Positions 26,526 through 35,327 of a stretch of 64,000 nucleotides of DNA are shown here, in pieces. The DNA is taken from the NCBI RefSeq assembly GCF_001701025.1, contig NZ_CP016793.1, positions 5,828,001 to 5,892,000 of the forward strand, read 5' to 3'. Positions within the stretch are counted from its first letter, which is position 1; every line of letters begins with the position of its first letter. This stretch comes from Lentzea guizhouensis (GTDB taxonomy: Bacteria > Actinomycetota > Actinomycetes > Mycobacteriales > Pseudonocardiaceae). The notes under the pieces were generated by a model. It was not told the DNA's origin. It made no database searches and saw only the letters and a list, made by a program, of their open reading frames with translations. Position numbers and translations under genes: made by a program.

Positions 26526-27428
26526 ATGAATCTGCCCAACGTGACGCTGCGGCAGCTGGAGTACCTGATCGCGGTGGCGGAGACCGGGTCGCTGACCGCG
26601 GCGGCCGCCCGGTGTCACGTCTCGCAGGCGGCGATCTCGTTGGCGCTCAACGAGATCGAACGCGCGCTGAGCCTCAGGCTGGTCGCCAGGTCACCGCGCA
26701 GGGGCGCCGTGCTCACCGCGGCGGGCGGGCAGGTCCTCGCCGACGCCCGCCGGGTGGTCGGTGCGATGAGCGACCTCGGCACCGAGGCCCGCGGCCTCAG
26801 CCGGCAGCTCAGCGGAACGCTCGTCGTCGGCTGCTACGCGCCGATCGCGCCGTTCTGCCTGCCCGCCGCGATGGCCACCTTCGCGCAGGCCCACCCCGAG
26901 GTGACCGTGCGGTTCGTCGAGGGCAGCCTGCCGGAGATCGGCGAGCACCTCCTCACCGGCCGGTGCGAGGTGGCGTTCCTGTACAGCCAGGACCTGCAGC
27001 CGGGGCTCACCTTCCGCACGCTGTCCGACCAGCGGCCGAAAGTCCTGCTGCCGCACCGGCATCGGCTGCGCCGGCGGCGTGCGGTCCACCTGCGCGAGCT
27101 GGCCGGCGACCCGTTCGTGCTGCTGGACGTGCCGCCGAGCGAGCAGTACTTCCGCTCGGTGTTCGCCGCCGCGGGCCTCGACATGGTCGTCACGCACCGG
27201 GCACGCAGCTTCGAGCTCGCCCGCTCGCTGGTGGCCCGCGGTCTCGGCTACACGATGACCGTCCAGCAGCCGGCGGTCTCGCAGTCCTACGAGGGACTGG
27301 AGATCGTCAGCCTGCCGGTGCGCGACACCGTGCCGACCACCCCTGTCGTGCTGGGGTGGGCCGAAGGGCCGTTGACCCGCCGCGCCCAGGCCTTCGCCGA
27401 GCACTGCGCCACCCTGTTCGGCCCCTGA
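26526..27428 (+). CDS. LysR family transcriptional regulator
   Basis: 300 residues. N-terminal HTH: LRQLEYLIAVAETGSLTAAAARCHVSQAAISLALNEIE (residues about 8-45). The substrate domain starts at GTLVVGCYAPIAPFCLPA (about 98) and includes CEVAFLYSQDLQPGL. Classic divergent arrangement with the nitroreductase-like gene; the intergenic space is only 20-71 bp depending on that gene's start. The MFS remnant converges 6 bp after its stop. Confidence 0.93.
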   Translation: MNLPNVTLRQLEYLIAVAETGSLTAAAARCHVSQAAISLALNEIERALSLRLVARSPRRGAVLTAAGGQVLADARRVVGAMSDLGTEARGLSRQLSGTLVVGCYAPIAPFCLPAAMATFAQAHPEVTVRFVEGSLPEIGEHLLTGRCEVAFLYSQDLQPGLTFRTLSDQRPKVLLPHRHRLRRRRAVHLRELAGDPFVLLDVPPSEQYFRSVFAAAGLDMVVTHRARSFELARSLVARGLGYTMTVQQPAVSQSYEGLEIVSLPVRDTVPTTPVVLGWAEGPLTRRAQAFAEHCATLFGP

Positions 27429-27433
27429 GCAGT

Positions 27434-28275
27434 TCACCGTGGACGGTGGGTCCGCAGCAACGCGGCCAGCACCGCGCCGACCGCCACGAACGGCGCGATC
27501 CAGAGGAACCCGGTGCCGATGCTCGCCGCGATGTCGTCGGACAGCAGCGCGCCGAACACGGTCACGCCGAACGCGGCACCGATCGAGCGGAAGAACGTGA
27601 CCATGGCGCTCGCGGCACCGATGTCCCGCACCGGCACGGCGTTCTGCGCCGCGGTCAGCGCGACCATCGGCACCATGCCGATCCCGATGCCCGTCACCAG
27701 GAACGCCCCGACGAGCAGGAGCTGCCCGGTGCGGGCGCCGAGCGTGCTCAGCAGCAGGAGCCCCACGACCGTGATCGCCATCCCGGCCACCAGAACGAGC
27801 CGCACCCGCCGCGCGTCGGTGATCCACCGCCCGGCCAGCGACTGGCTCAGCACCAGCCCGATCACCAGCGGCAAACATGTGCACACCGGACGCCGTCGCC
27901 GACACCCCGCCCACGACCTGCAGGTACGTCGGCAAGTAGACCAGCGCGCTGAACATCGCCACGTTCGCGATGAACCCACGAGCGAGGCGATCACCACCGG
28001 CCGCGAGGTGAACAGCGACAGCGGCAGGATCGGCGCGGCCGCCCGGCGTTCGGCCGGGACCACCAACACCACCAACGCGATCGTGGCCACGGCCAGGCCC
28101 AGCACCGGCGGGGAGGCCCAGCCCCAGTCGGCGCCGAACGACGCGGTCAGCACCAGCCCGGTGGCGGCCGCCGCGATCAGCAGCGCGCCGAGGTGGTCGA
28201 TGCGGCCCGCCGACCGGTGAGCAGTCGCCGGCAGCGAGCGCGCGGCGATGAACAGGAGCAGCGCGAGGAGGTCCG
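27434..28275 (-). pseudogene. Remnant of a DHA2-type MFS transporter, N-truncated and twice frameshifted
   Basis: The reading goes from about 28275 (LALLLFIAARSLPATAH) to the stop at 27434, roughly 275 residues of a normally 470-500 residue 14-helix drug transporter. Coding is continuous only if the phase is shifted at a CCC run near 27975 (one base missing; restores GFIANVAMFSALVYLPTYL) and again at an AAA run near 27873 (one base extra; restores VHMLPLVIGLVLSQ). The first four or five helices are absent. At about 28270 the sequence passes directly into a paaZ remnant on the other strand. Confidence 0.8.
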
Positions 28276-29142
28276 GCGGTCGCTGAAGGCGTTGCAGGAG
28301 AACGCATCCGTCGTGTACGGCGATGGTGCTCTGTCCCCTGTAGACGCCGATGCCGTACTCGTCGGCCGGCGACGCGGTGACCTTGGCGGCGCGTGGTTCG
28401 GGGTCGCTGGTCGGGTCGATCGTCTCGGCGGACACGGACTTCGTGCGCGACGTCGGATCGGCGTGGCGCCGTGGCACGGGCGGTTGCTGGTGCTGGACCG
28501 CGACGAGGCGGGGGAGTCGACCGGGCACGGGTCGCCGTTGCCGATGCTGGTGCACGGTGGTCCCGGCCGGGCCGGCGGTGGTGAGGAGATGGGCGGCATG
28601 CGGGGCGCGCTGCACCACATGCAGCGCACGGCCGTGCAGGGCTCGCCCAAGGCGTTGGCGGCGGTGACGAACCGGTGGGTCGCCGGGGCACCGCGGGTCG
28701 AGGCGGACGTGCACCCGTTCCGCAAGACGCTGGCGGAGCTGCGGCTGGGCGACACGGTCGTGGCCGGGCCGCGCGTTGTGACGATGGCGGACATCGAGCA
28801 CTTCGCCGAGTTCACCGGCGACACGTTCTACGCGCACATGGACGAGGAAGCCGCCGCGGCCAACCCGTTCTTCGGCGGGCGGGTCGCGCACGGCTACCTC
28901 GTCGTGTCGTTCGCGGCCGGGCTCCTCGTGTCACCGGAGCCGGGGCCGGTGCTCGCCAACCACGGCCTGGAGAACCTGCGGTTCCTCACGCCGACGAGCT
29001 GACGGTGACGCTGACCGTCAAGCAGATCACGCCACGCGAGGACCAGGAGTACGGCGAGGCCCGCTGGGACGCCGACGTGGCGAACCAGAAGGGCGAGCCG
29101 GTGGCGCGCTACGACGTGCTGACGCTGGTGGCGAAGAAGTAG
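28259..29142 (+). pseudogene. paaZ: Remnant of paaZ (oxepin-CoA hydrolase/aldehyde dehydrogenase), 3' part with several lesions
   Basis: Starts abruptly with QREEVRRSLKALQENASVVY (28259 onward), changes phase near 28345 (apparent loss of about 30 codons), continues as MPYSSAGDAVTLAARGSGSL (28350-), changes phase near 28455 to IGVAPWHGRLLVLDRDEA, runs through ESTGHGSPLPMLVHGGPGRA into the MaoC-like hydratase domain (FYAHMDEEAAAANPFFGGRV), and shifts again near 28998 to DELTVTLTVKQITPRE, ending at 29142. The order matches the PaaZ C-terminal half (end of the ALDH domain plus R-hydratase domain) of phenylacetate degradation. No other paa gene is in the window. Non-functional as read. Confidence 0.85.
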
Positions 29143-29143
29143 C

Positions 29144-30627
29144 TCACTTCGGCTCGCGGCGGGGGAGGGGCTTGGTGGCAGGTCCCTCCAGCACGGTGCC
29201 GTCGACGTCGAACCGCGAACCGTGGCACGGGCAGTCCCAGCTGCGCTCGGCGGCGTTGAACCGCACCATGCAGCCGAGGTGCGTGCACCGCATCGACACC
29301 GCGTGCAGCTGCCCGTCGGGGTCGCGGTAGACACCGGTCTTGCCCAGCCCGTCGCGGATCACGTGGGCGTGGTCGGGCGGCAGCTTGTCGCTGTTGGTGG
29401 CGTCGGCGGGCATGATCCGGTCGCCGATCATCTCGACGGCGACCTCGGCGTTCTTCTTGACCAGGGTCGGCACCGACTTCAGCGACAGCCGGTGCGGGCT
29501 GAACCGCTCGGCGAGGTCGTGGGGCTTGCCGGTGACGAGGTCCGCGAGCAGCGTGCCGGCGAACGTGCCGGAGCTCAGGCCCCACTTCATGTACCCGGTG
29601 GCGGTGAACATCGTGGTCGAGCCGGGCGTGTAGCTGCCGATCATCGGCAGGTGGTCGTAGGCGGTGGGGTCCTGCGCCGACCAGCGGTGCGTGATCTCCT
29701 GGACGGGCCAGTGCCTGCGGGCGAACTCCTCCAGGCGCCGGTACGGTTCGACCACCTTCTTGCCGGTCTCGTGGCTCTGGCCGCAGACGATCAGCTGGTC
29801 GCCGTAGGCGCTGATCGACCACGAGGGGCTGCCCGCGCTGATGGCGAGCGCGCTCGGCGGCGGCCCGTCCAGCCGCGCGGCGACGGCGTACGAGCGCGGG
29901 GTCTTCAGGCGGGCGAAGAACAGACCGCGGTCGAGCAACGGGTAGTGCGTGGCGAGCACGATCCGGTCGAAGTGGACCTCACCGTCCGCGGTGGACAGGC
30001 GGCGTCCGGTCACGTCGAGCACGCGGCTGTGCTCGTAGATCCTGCTGCCGTCACCGTCGACGGCGGAGGCGAGGCCCTGCAGGTACTTGACCGGGTGCAG
30101 CGTCAGCTGGTCGTCCAGCAGCACGGCCGCGTGCACCTCGAAGGGCAGGTCGATGTCGGTGCCGAGGCGGACCGGCAGCCCGGCCTTCTGCGCGGCGTGG
30201 AACTCGGCCTCGACCGTCGGCACCTCGTCCTCGGTGTAGGCGTAGGTGGCGGCGGTCCCGCGGCGCAGGTCGCAGGCGATCTCCTCTCGCGCTGCACGAG
30301 GTCGGCGACCAGGGCGACGGCCTCCTGCGAGGCGGAGGCGTAGTCGGTGGCGGTCGCGACGTCGTGGGTGCGGAGCAACGTCGAGTACACAGTGGACTGC
30401 AACGCGGTGACCTTGGCGGTGTTGTTGCCGGACACACCGGACGCGACCCGGTCCGCCTCCAGCACCACGACCCGCAGGCCGCGGCGTTTGAGCAGCAGGG
30501 CGGTGGTCAGGCCGGTGATGCCGCCGCCGACGACGGCCACGTCGAACGTGTGGGTGCCGGTGAGGCGCGGGCGGGAGTCCGCGGGCAGTGCGGAGAGCCA
30601 GAGCGACTGGTCGCCGGTGGTGGTCAT
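29144..30627 (-). pseudogene. FAD-dependent oxidoreductase with C-terminal Rieske domain, one frameshift
   Basis: Start ATG 30627. The N-terminal FAD-binding Rossmann motif FDVAVVGGGITGLTTALLL is in one frame; after LVADLVQRE the frame changes at the CT-repeat near 30281-30288 (two extra bases would break GAG-GAG-CGC), then EIACDLRRGTAATYAYTEDE continues to the end. The DAO-type domain covers about residues 25-395. The C-terminal Rieske [2Fe-2S] ligands are CTHLGC and CPCHGSRF. Total about 494 codons. Such FAD-Rieske proteins are common in soil actinomycetes, function poorly known. The rest is well preserved, so a recent mutation or a sequencing indel is likely. Confidence 0.85.
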
Positions 30628-30796
30628 GGCGGGCGGGTACCCGGGAGGTGCCGAGGCATGCACGGGGAGTGCCGGGCGGGGAGTCCGGGCGGGGACGGTC
30701 GCCGGAAGGCGGTGAGGCGGGAGGCGGTGAGGCGGGAGGCGGCCGGGCGGGACGCACCCGTGCGTGGAGTCGTCGGGAGGCGCTGTGTCGGGGCGG

Positions 30797-30812
30797 GCAT
30801 ACCGGGGTATGC
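30797..30812. promoter_or_regulatory. Dyad GCATAC-CGGG-GTATGC upstream of NDH-2-like gene
   Basis: Perfect 6-bp arms with a 4-bp spacer, ending 7 bp before the ATG at 30820. Could be an operator at the transcription start or a leader hairpin overlapping the ribosome-binding region. No Shine-Dalgarno sequence is visible between it and the ATG. A 15-bp unit GGCGGTGAGGCGGGA is tandemly repeated (about 2.3 copies) at 30708-30742 just upstream. Confidence 0.45.
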
Positions 30813-30819
30813 GACGTGC

Positions 30820-32079
30820 ATGGGTAAGCACCGGGTAGTTGTCGTCGGCGGTGGGTTCGGCGGCCTGGGCGTCGTGCGCGGTCTCAAGCGCGCCGACGTC
30901 GAGGTCACGCTGATCGACCGCACCAACCACCACCTGTTCCAGCCGTTGCTCTACCAGGTGGCGACGGCGTTGTTGCCCGCGGGCGACATCGCGCCCGCGT
31001 TCCGGGCGATCCTGCGCAAGCAGCGCAACGCCCGCGTGCTGCTGGGCGAGGTGACCGGGTTCGACACCCAGAAGAAGCTGGTCGACGTCGACCTCGCGGA
31101 CGGCACGGCGCACCGGGTTCCGTACGACACGCTGGTGGTGGCGGCCGGGGCGCGGGACAGCTACTTCGGCAACGACGAGTGGGCCCGGCACGCGCCGCCC
31201 ATGAAGACCCTGGAACAGGCCGTCGACCTGCGCTCACGTCTGTTGCGGGCGTTCGAGCACGCGGTCACCGGTGACCCGAAGGAGTGGTTGTCGTTCGCGG
31301 TGATCGGGGCCGGGCCGACCGGGGTGGAGCTCGCGGGGCAGCTGGCGGACCTGGCGCGGCGCGCGCTCAAGGGGCAGTTCCGCGAGATCGACCCGCGTGA
31401 CCTGCGGATCACGCTGCTCGACGGTGTGCCGCACGTGTTGCCGCCGTTCTCGGAGCCGCTCCGGGAGCACGCGCGCAAGAAGCTCGAACAGCTCGGCGTC
31501 ACGGTCATGACCGGCGCGATGGTGGAGTCGATCGACGGGCACGGGCTGACCACCAAGGACGGGGACCGGGTCGAGGCGAGGACGATCATCTGGGCCGCCG
31601 GTGTGCAGGCCTCGGAGCTGTCCCGCAAGCTCGCCGAGGCCACGGGGGCGGAGCTCGACCGCAAGGGCAAGATCATCGTGAGTCCGGTGGACTGCTCGGT
31701 CACGCCGGAGATCTTCGCGGTCGGTGACATGGTCAACCTGAACGACCTGCCCGGCATCGCCGAGCCCGCGATCCAGGAGGGGCACCACGTCGCCCGCGTG
31801 ATCAGGGCCAGGCTGGAAGGCCGCGAGCACAAGCCGTTCAAGTACCTCGACCTCGGCACCATGGCCACGATCTCGCCGGGTGACGCCGTCGCGGACATCA
31901 AGAAGCTGCGACTCACCGGGGTCATCGGCAAGGTGGCCTGGGCCGTGGTGCACATCGCGTTCCTGGTCGGCTGGCGCAACCGGCTGGCCGTGCTCGCGAA
32001 CTGGGGCTGGAACATCGTCACCGGCCGCAGGACGCAGTCGATCATCCTGGAGCCGGTGGAGGCGATAGAGCGGCGATAA
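30820..32079 (+). CDS. Type II NADH dehydrogenase-like FAD oxidoreductase
   Basis: 419 residues from ATG 30820. Two dinucleotide-binding motifs: N-terminal FAD loop VVVVGGGFGGLGVVRGL and NAD loop FAVIGAGPTGVELAGQLADL (about residue 160). HHLFQPLLYQVAT and the C-terminal IFAVGDMVNL are NDH-2 signatures. A C-terminal amphipathic/hydrophobic segment (KVAWAVVHIAFLVGWRNRLAV) would dock to the membrane. It should transfer electrons from NADH to menaquinone without proton pumping. Divergent from the FAD-Rieske gene. Confidence 0.92.
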   Translation: MGKHRVVVVGGGFGGLGVVRGLKRADVEVTLIDRTNHHLFQPLLYQVATALLPAGDIAPAFRAILRKQRNARVLLGEVTGFDTQKKLVDVDLADGTAHRVPYDTLVVAAGARDSYFGNDEWARHAPPMKTLEQAVDLRSRLLRAFEHAVTGDPKEWLSFAVIGAGPTGVELAGQLADLARRALKGQFREIDPRDLRITLLDGVPHVLPPFSEPLREHARKKLEQLGVTVMTGAMVESIDGHGLTTKDGDRVEARTIIWAAGVQASELSRKLAEATGAELDRKGKIIVSPVDCSVTPEIFAVGDMVNLNDLPGIAEPAIQEGHHVARVIRARLEGREHKPFKYLDLGTMATISPGDAVADIKKLRLTGVIGKVAWAVVHIAFLVGWRNRLAVLANWGWNIVTGRRTQSIILEPVEAIERR

Positions 32080-32100
32080 GCCGCAGGTCTAACGTCCAAC

Positions 32101-32124
32101 GCACCCGACGGCCGGGTCGGGTGC
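32101..32124 (+). terminator. Hairpin after NDH-2-like gene
   Basis: GCACCCGAC (32101-32109) pairs with GTCGGGTGC (32116-32124) across a 6-bp loop, 21 bp after the stop codon. Confidence 0.65.
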
Positions 32125-32149
32125 TCCGTGAGCCAGCGGAAGTGGACGT

Positions 32150-32656
32150 ATGTCGAACCAGGTGAACCAGCTGCCGGTCGAGGTCGTGCGGTGGCCGGTG
32201 GACGCGGCGGCACGGGAGGCGTGCCAGCGCAGCGGGACGTTGTGCCTGCTGGTGCTGGAGAAGAACGTGCCGGCGCCCGTGCTGACGGACATGCGGGAGG
32301 ACTGGGTCCGCGCGCCCGTGCCACACCAGGACCTCGCCGTGCGCATCGCGATGCTGAGGGCCCGTGCGGCCCGCTATGCCGTGCCGGAGCTCGACGCGTC
32401 CGGCATCCTGCGCTTCCGGGCCAGATCCGTGGTGCTGAGCCCGACCGAGCGGGCGCTGATGGCCGAGCTGCTGCGCCGGTTCCGCGGGCTGACCAGCCGG
32501 GAGGACCTGCTGGGCCGGCTGCCGACGCAGGACGGCGACACCAGCAACGCGCTGCACCTGCACATCATGCGGTTGCGCCGGCGGATCGCCCCGCTCGGCC
32601 TGGTGATCAAGACGTTGTGGAACCAGGGCTACCAGCTGGGTCCCGCCAGCGCCTAA
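32150..32656 (+). CDS. Winged-helix (OmpR-type DNA-binding) protein without a receiver motif
   Basis: 168 residues. The C-terminal 85 residues match a Trans_reg_C winged helix: VVLSPTERALMAELLRRFRG, LTSREDLLGRL, ALHLHIMRLRRRIAPLGL and the wing LVIKTLWNQGYQLG. The N-terminal 75 residues are short and lack the Asp-Asp...Asp...Lys pattern of a phospho-receiver, so this is an orphan, phosphorylation-independent type. No kinase is adjacent. A strong bidirectional terminator follows. Confidence 0.82.
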   Translation: MSNQVNQLPVEVVRWPVDAAAREACQRSGTLCLLVLEKNVPAPVLTDMREDWVRAPVPHQDLAVRIAMLRARAARYAVPELDASGILRFRARSVVLSPTERALMAELLRRFRGLTSREDLLGRLPTQDGDTSNALHLHIMRLRRRIAPLGLVIKTLWNQGYQLGPASA

Positions 32657-32659
32657 GAG

Positions 32660-32699
32660 CACGACCCGTGCCGGTTGCCCCTGCACGGCACGGGTCGTG
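32660..32699. terminator. Strong bidirectional hairpin terminator
   Basis: Perfect 14-bp arms CACGACCCGTGCCG (32660-32673) and CGGCACGGGTCGTG (32686-32699) with a 12-bp loop, between two convergent genes. Confidence 0.85.
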
Positions 32700-32715
32700 A
32701 GCCGAACGCGGCGGG

Positions 32716-33543
32716 TCAGATGTTCTGGTTCGCGAAGCCCTTGGTCGCGATCTTCGACAGCATCGACTGCCACACCGACGAACTGGTGTGCGGGTCGCCG
32801 GTGACCGCGAGGGCGGACTTCAGGCCGTTGAACGCGCTCGTCGTCGCCGGGCCCCAGATGCCGTCGATCGCGAGGCCCGAACCGCGGAAGTTGTTGCACA
32901 CGGCCTGGACGAACTTGGTGTCGGACTCGGAGTCCTTGACCGCGCGGACCGGCATGCCGCCGAAGTCGGCGTGGATGTGGTCGGCGTGGTCGGCGTTGTA
33001 CCAGCCGTCGAGCACGTACCGGAACCGGCGGCGGCACACGGCCTCCGTCGCCAGGTAGCGCTTGCGGACCGACGCGGTGCCCGAGGCGTGCGCGCGGTCG
33101 AGCGGCGAGATGGTGTTGCCGCCGGACCAGCGGACGTGGTCGAGGTCCATCGCGGTGCCGGCGCCGTGCTGACCGGCCTTGTTGACGTAGAAACCGGCCG
33201 AGACGATGTAGCTGATCGAGCCGTAGCTCGACGACAGCGACCGCAGGTCGCGGATCCACGCCACGAGCGCGTTGTAGAACGCGTCGGTCGCCTGCCAGTT
33301 GCGCGCGGTCGTGTTGCCGCGGTTGGAGCGCCAGTAGTAGACGGGCGTGCCGTCGATCTTCTGGAACGTCATCAGCGCGGCGGCGCTGACGTCGGAGGCG
33401 GCGAACTCCTCCTCGCGGTGCTGGTCACCGATCTTCGGGTCGGCACCGGCCAGCCCGGGAGCGATGGTGGACAGACCGGCGAGGCCGGCGACGGCCGCCG
33501 CGCCCGTGACGAAGCCGCGCCTGCTGACGTTGTTCTCGAACAC
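32716..33543 (-). CDS. Tat-exported peptidoglycan hydrolase-like protein (M15/extensin-like) with PG-binding region
   Basis: 275 residues from GTG 33543 with RBS AGGGAG upstream. A Tat signal (SRRGFVTGAAAVAGLAGLS) lies at residues 7-30. The central domain has the zinc-peptidase-like signatures GAGTAMDLDHVRW and DHADHIHADFGG, in the order seen in M15/extensin-like D-Ala-D-Ala or L,D-carboxypeptidase folds. The C-terminus (FVQAVCNNFRGSG, DGIWGPATTSAFNGLKSAL) resembles a PG_binding_1 unit. Expected role: remodelling of cell-wall peptides outside the membrane. Enzyme specificity is inferred from motifs only. Confidence 0.8.
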   Translation of the reverse strand: MFENNVSRRGFVTGAAAVAGLAGLSTIAPGLAGADPKIGDQHREEEFAASDVSAAALMTFQKIDGTPVYYWRSNRGNTTARNWQATDAFYNALVAWIRDLRSLSSSYGSISYIVSAGFYVNKAGQHGAGTAMDLDHVRWSGGNTISPLDRAHASGTASVRKRYLATEAVCRRRFRYVLDGWYNADHADHIHADFGGMPVRAVKDSESDTKFVQAVCNNFRGSGLAIDGIWGPATTSAFNGLKSALAVTGDPHTSSSVWQSMLSKIATKGFANQNI

Positions 33544-33888
33544 CCCAGTTTCTCCCTCTGCCTTCAGGGCCGGCGCCGCCAGGAGGAAGGGCCTGTCCGT
33601 GCAACCGGCCTGAGGGAGTCTAGGGATGGCGATCACCCCGGGGAACGTGCGCTGACCTGCGGTTTTCCTTTGCCTTTACCGCGCGGAACCCGGTACCCGG
33701 ATCAGGCCGCGCCCGGTGCCGGTGCCGCGCTTCTCCATCGCCGGCTCGGCCACCGGCACACCGAAGGCGGTCCAGCCGGTCGGTGTTCACGGTGCCCGGT
33801 CACCCGGCGGCGCAACGTGGTCAACCGGTCACGCCGCCGGGCAGGCAGGGGCAGTGCTACGTCTTCAGGGGTGTTGTCAGTGGTGTTG
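33544..33888. other. 345-bp intergenic region
   Basis: Contains the promoter side of the M15-like gene, an AT-richer patch near 33660-33680, the terminator at 33803-33841 and a direct repeat GTGTTGTCAG (33871-33880 and 33883-33892, the second copy overlapping the stop codon of the DUF4360-like gene). No gene supported. Confidence 0.55.
33803..33841 (-). terminator. Hairpin downstream of DUF4360-like gene
   Basis: CCCGGCGGCG-type arms: CCCGGCGGCG (33803-33812) and CGCCGCCGGG (33832-33841), perfect 10 bp, 48 bp beyond the reverse-strand stop. Confidence 0.6.
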
Positions 33889-34518
33889 TCAGGGCTTCGG
33901 GCACTTCTTCCAGGCGAAGTGGTAGATCGTCTCGAACGAGCCGTCCGTGGAGTCCATCGCCATGAAGCTCGTCTTCTTCGGGTCGGAGGTGCCCTTGTCG
34001 ACCCGCAGCTCGGTGTTGATGTTGAAGTTCCGCTTCGCGCCGCACGGGTGGTAGACGATCGAGGCGACGTCGGTCTTGTGCGTGACCTGCCAGGTGTCGC
34101 TCAGCGCGCCGTTCCACGTCTTCGTGCGCTGGTCGTTGTCCGACAGGCCCTGGAAGTAGTAGCTGGCACGCTGGGTGCCCTTCGCGCCCTTCTCGAGGTG
34201 GGCGAAACCTCTGTAGTCGGCCTGTGCGATGCCGTAGGTGAACCCGGACGGCACGTTGACCCGGAGGTTCAGCTGGCAGTTCTTCCGGAAGTCCGTCGGT
34301 AGGGCCTGCGGGCCGACCTGGGCCAGGTACTCGCTGTAGGTGACCGTGAACGCCTTGTTGTCGGGGGAGACGGCGACGGCGGCGGTGCCGATGCGGCAGC
34401 CGGAACCGTTGACCGTGACGACGTCGATGGTGATCTGACCGGTCGGGGGCGGGTCCGCGGCGGGCGGGACGACGATGGTGGACAGAGCCAGGCCGGCCGC
34501 AGCCAACATGCTGATCAT
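33889..34518 (-). CDS. Secreted DUF4360-like protein
   Basis: 209 residues from ATG 34518 (RBS GGAAAGG). A short signal peptide (ISMLAAAGLALSTIVVPPA) leads to VTVNGSGCRIGTAAVAVSPDNKAFTVTYS, characteristic of DUF4360 proteins, small secreted beta-rich proteins found in actinomycetes and fungi. Three or four cysteines (GSGCR, KNCQLN, HPCGA, KKCPKP) probably form disulfides. Function unknown. Possible imperfect palindrome GGTACGG-GA-CCGTATCC at 34558-34574 in its promoter region. Confidence 0.8.
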   Translation of the reverse strand: MISMLAAAGLALSTIVVPPAADPPPTGQITIDVVTVNGSGCRIGTAAVAVSPDNKAFTVTYSEYLAQVGPQALPTDFRKNCQLNLRVNVPSGFTYGIAQADYRGFAHLEKGAKGTQRASYYFQGLSDNDQRTKTWNGALSDTWQVTHKTDVASIVYHPCGAKRNFNINTELRVDKGTSDPKKTSFMAMDSTDGSFETIYHFAWKKCPKP

Positions 34519-34755
34519 GGGACACCTTTCCGAATGTGCTGCTGACAGTCGGGCGGCGTGGTACGGGACCGTATCCGAAGGGGTTGTCAGGTGCCGCCCG
34601 CCAACCGGGGCAACATCGCGGATCGCAAGGCGGCGGCAACATTCAGCGCCTTTTCGTGACATTTGGTGCTCGCCTGGTCACGATTCAGCAGCGCTCTGTT
34701 CGGCAAGCCTTGCGAATTCGTAAGGAACAGGCGGCGAAAAGGGCCGGACAAGCGA

Positions 34756-34787
34756 CAAGGGCGCATCCACGGGTGGACGCGCCCTTG
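34756..34787 (-). terminator. Hairpin terminator after RsbW-like gene
   Basis: CAAGGGCGC (34756-34764) pairs with GCGCCCTTG (34779-34787), extended internally by CCAC/GTGG, 25 bp beyond the reverse-strand stop at 34812. Confidence 0.75.
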
Positions 34788-34811
34788 CGGGTGAAACCGG
34801 GTGCCGGGGTG

Positions 34812-35327
34812 TCAGCGGGGTCCTGCGGGACCGCCCATCGAGCCGCCGAGTCCGAACAGGATCCGCTGGATGAGCTCGGGATCGACGTCCGGCTCGTCGC
34901 CGAGCGCCTCCGCGGCGGGCGAGCGGCGGCGTTCCCGGCGCGGCAGCGGGACGGCGCCCGCGTTGACGCCGGTCGGCAGCGGGATCTCGCACCAGATGAG
35001 CTTCACGCCTCCGGCGAGCTGCAGCTCGCCGGTGCGCAGGTCGGGTGAGGCGGGTGGCATGACGAACCTCGCCGCCTCCAGCTCCACCACGAGGTAGTCG
35101 CCGCTCAGCCGCAGCCTCAACGTGATCAGCCGCGAGGTCTTCGGGTCCGCGGACTCGATCGCCGCCTCCACCAGGGCGCACGCGACGACGGAGCACTCGC
35201 CGACCATGTTGCGCAGCCGCCACTCGCTCAGGGTGAACCGGACGAACAGATCCGCGCAGTTCACCGCGGTGGGCAGCGCGATGAGTGTCAGGTCGTCGAC
35301 CTGGGCGGTCTGGGCGTTCGCCTGCAT
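34812..35327 (-). CDS. RsbW-like ATP-binding regulatory protein
   Basis: 171 residues. The N-terminal 100 residues follow the HATPase_c_2 pattern of actinobacterial anti-sigma/serine-kinase-like proteins (LTLIALPTAVNCADLFVRFTLSEWRL ... VVACALVEAAIES), but the N-box asparagine and G-box glycines of an active kinase are not evident, so nucleotide binding is doubtful. The C-terminus is proline/arginine-rich with a terminal GGSMGGPAGPR. No sigma factor or STAS gene is adjacent, although such genes occur at 52-59 kb. Confidence 0.65.
   Translation of the reverse strand: MQANAQTAQVDDLTLIALPTAVNCADLFVRFTLSEWRLRNMVGECSVVACALVEAAIESADPKTSRLITLRLRLSGDYLVVELEAARFVMPPASPDLRTGELQLAGGVKLIWCEIPLPTGVNAGAVPLPRRERRRSPAAEALGDEPDVDPELIQRILFGLGGSMGGPAGPR

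Noticed and set aside
28193..29002. A single intact forward gene over this interval
   Set aside because: The open frame starts inside the MFS remnant and reads paaZ-like sequence only in parts; true paaZ similarity jumps between frames.
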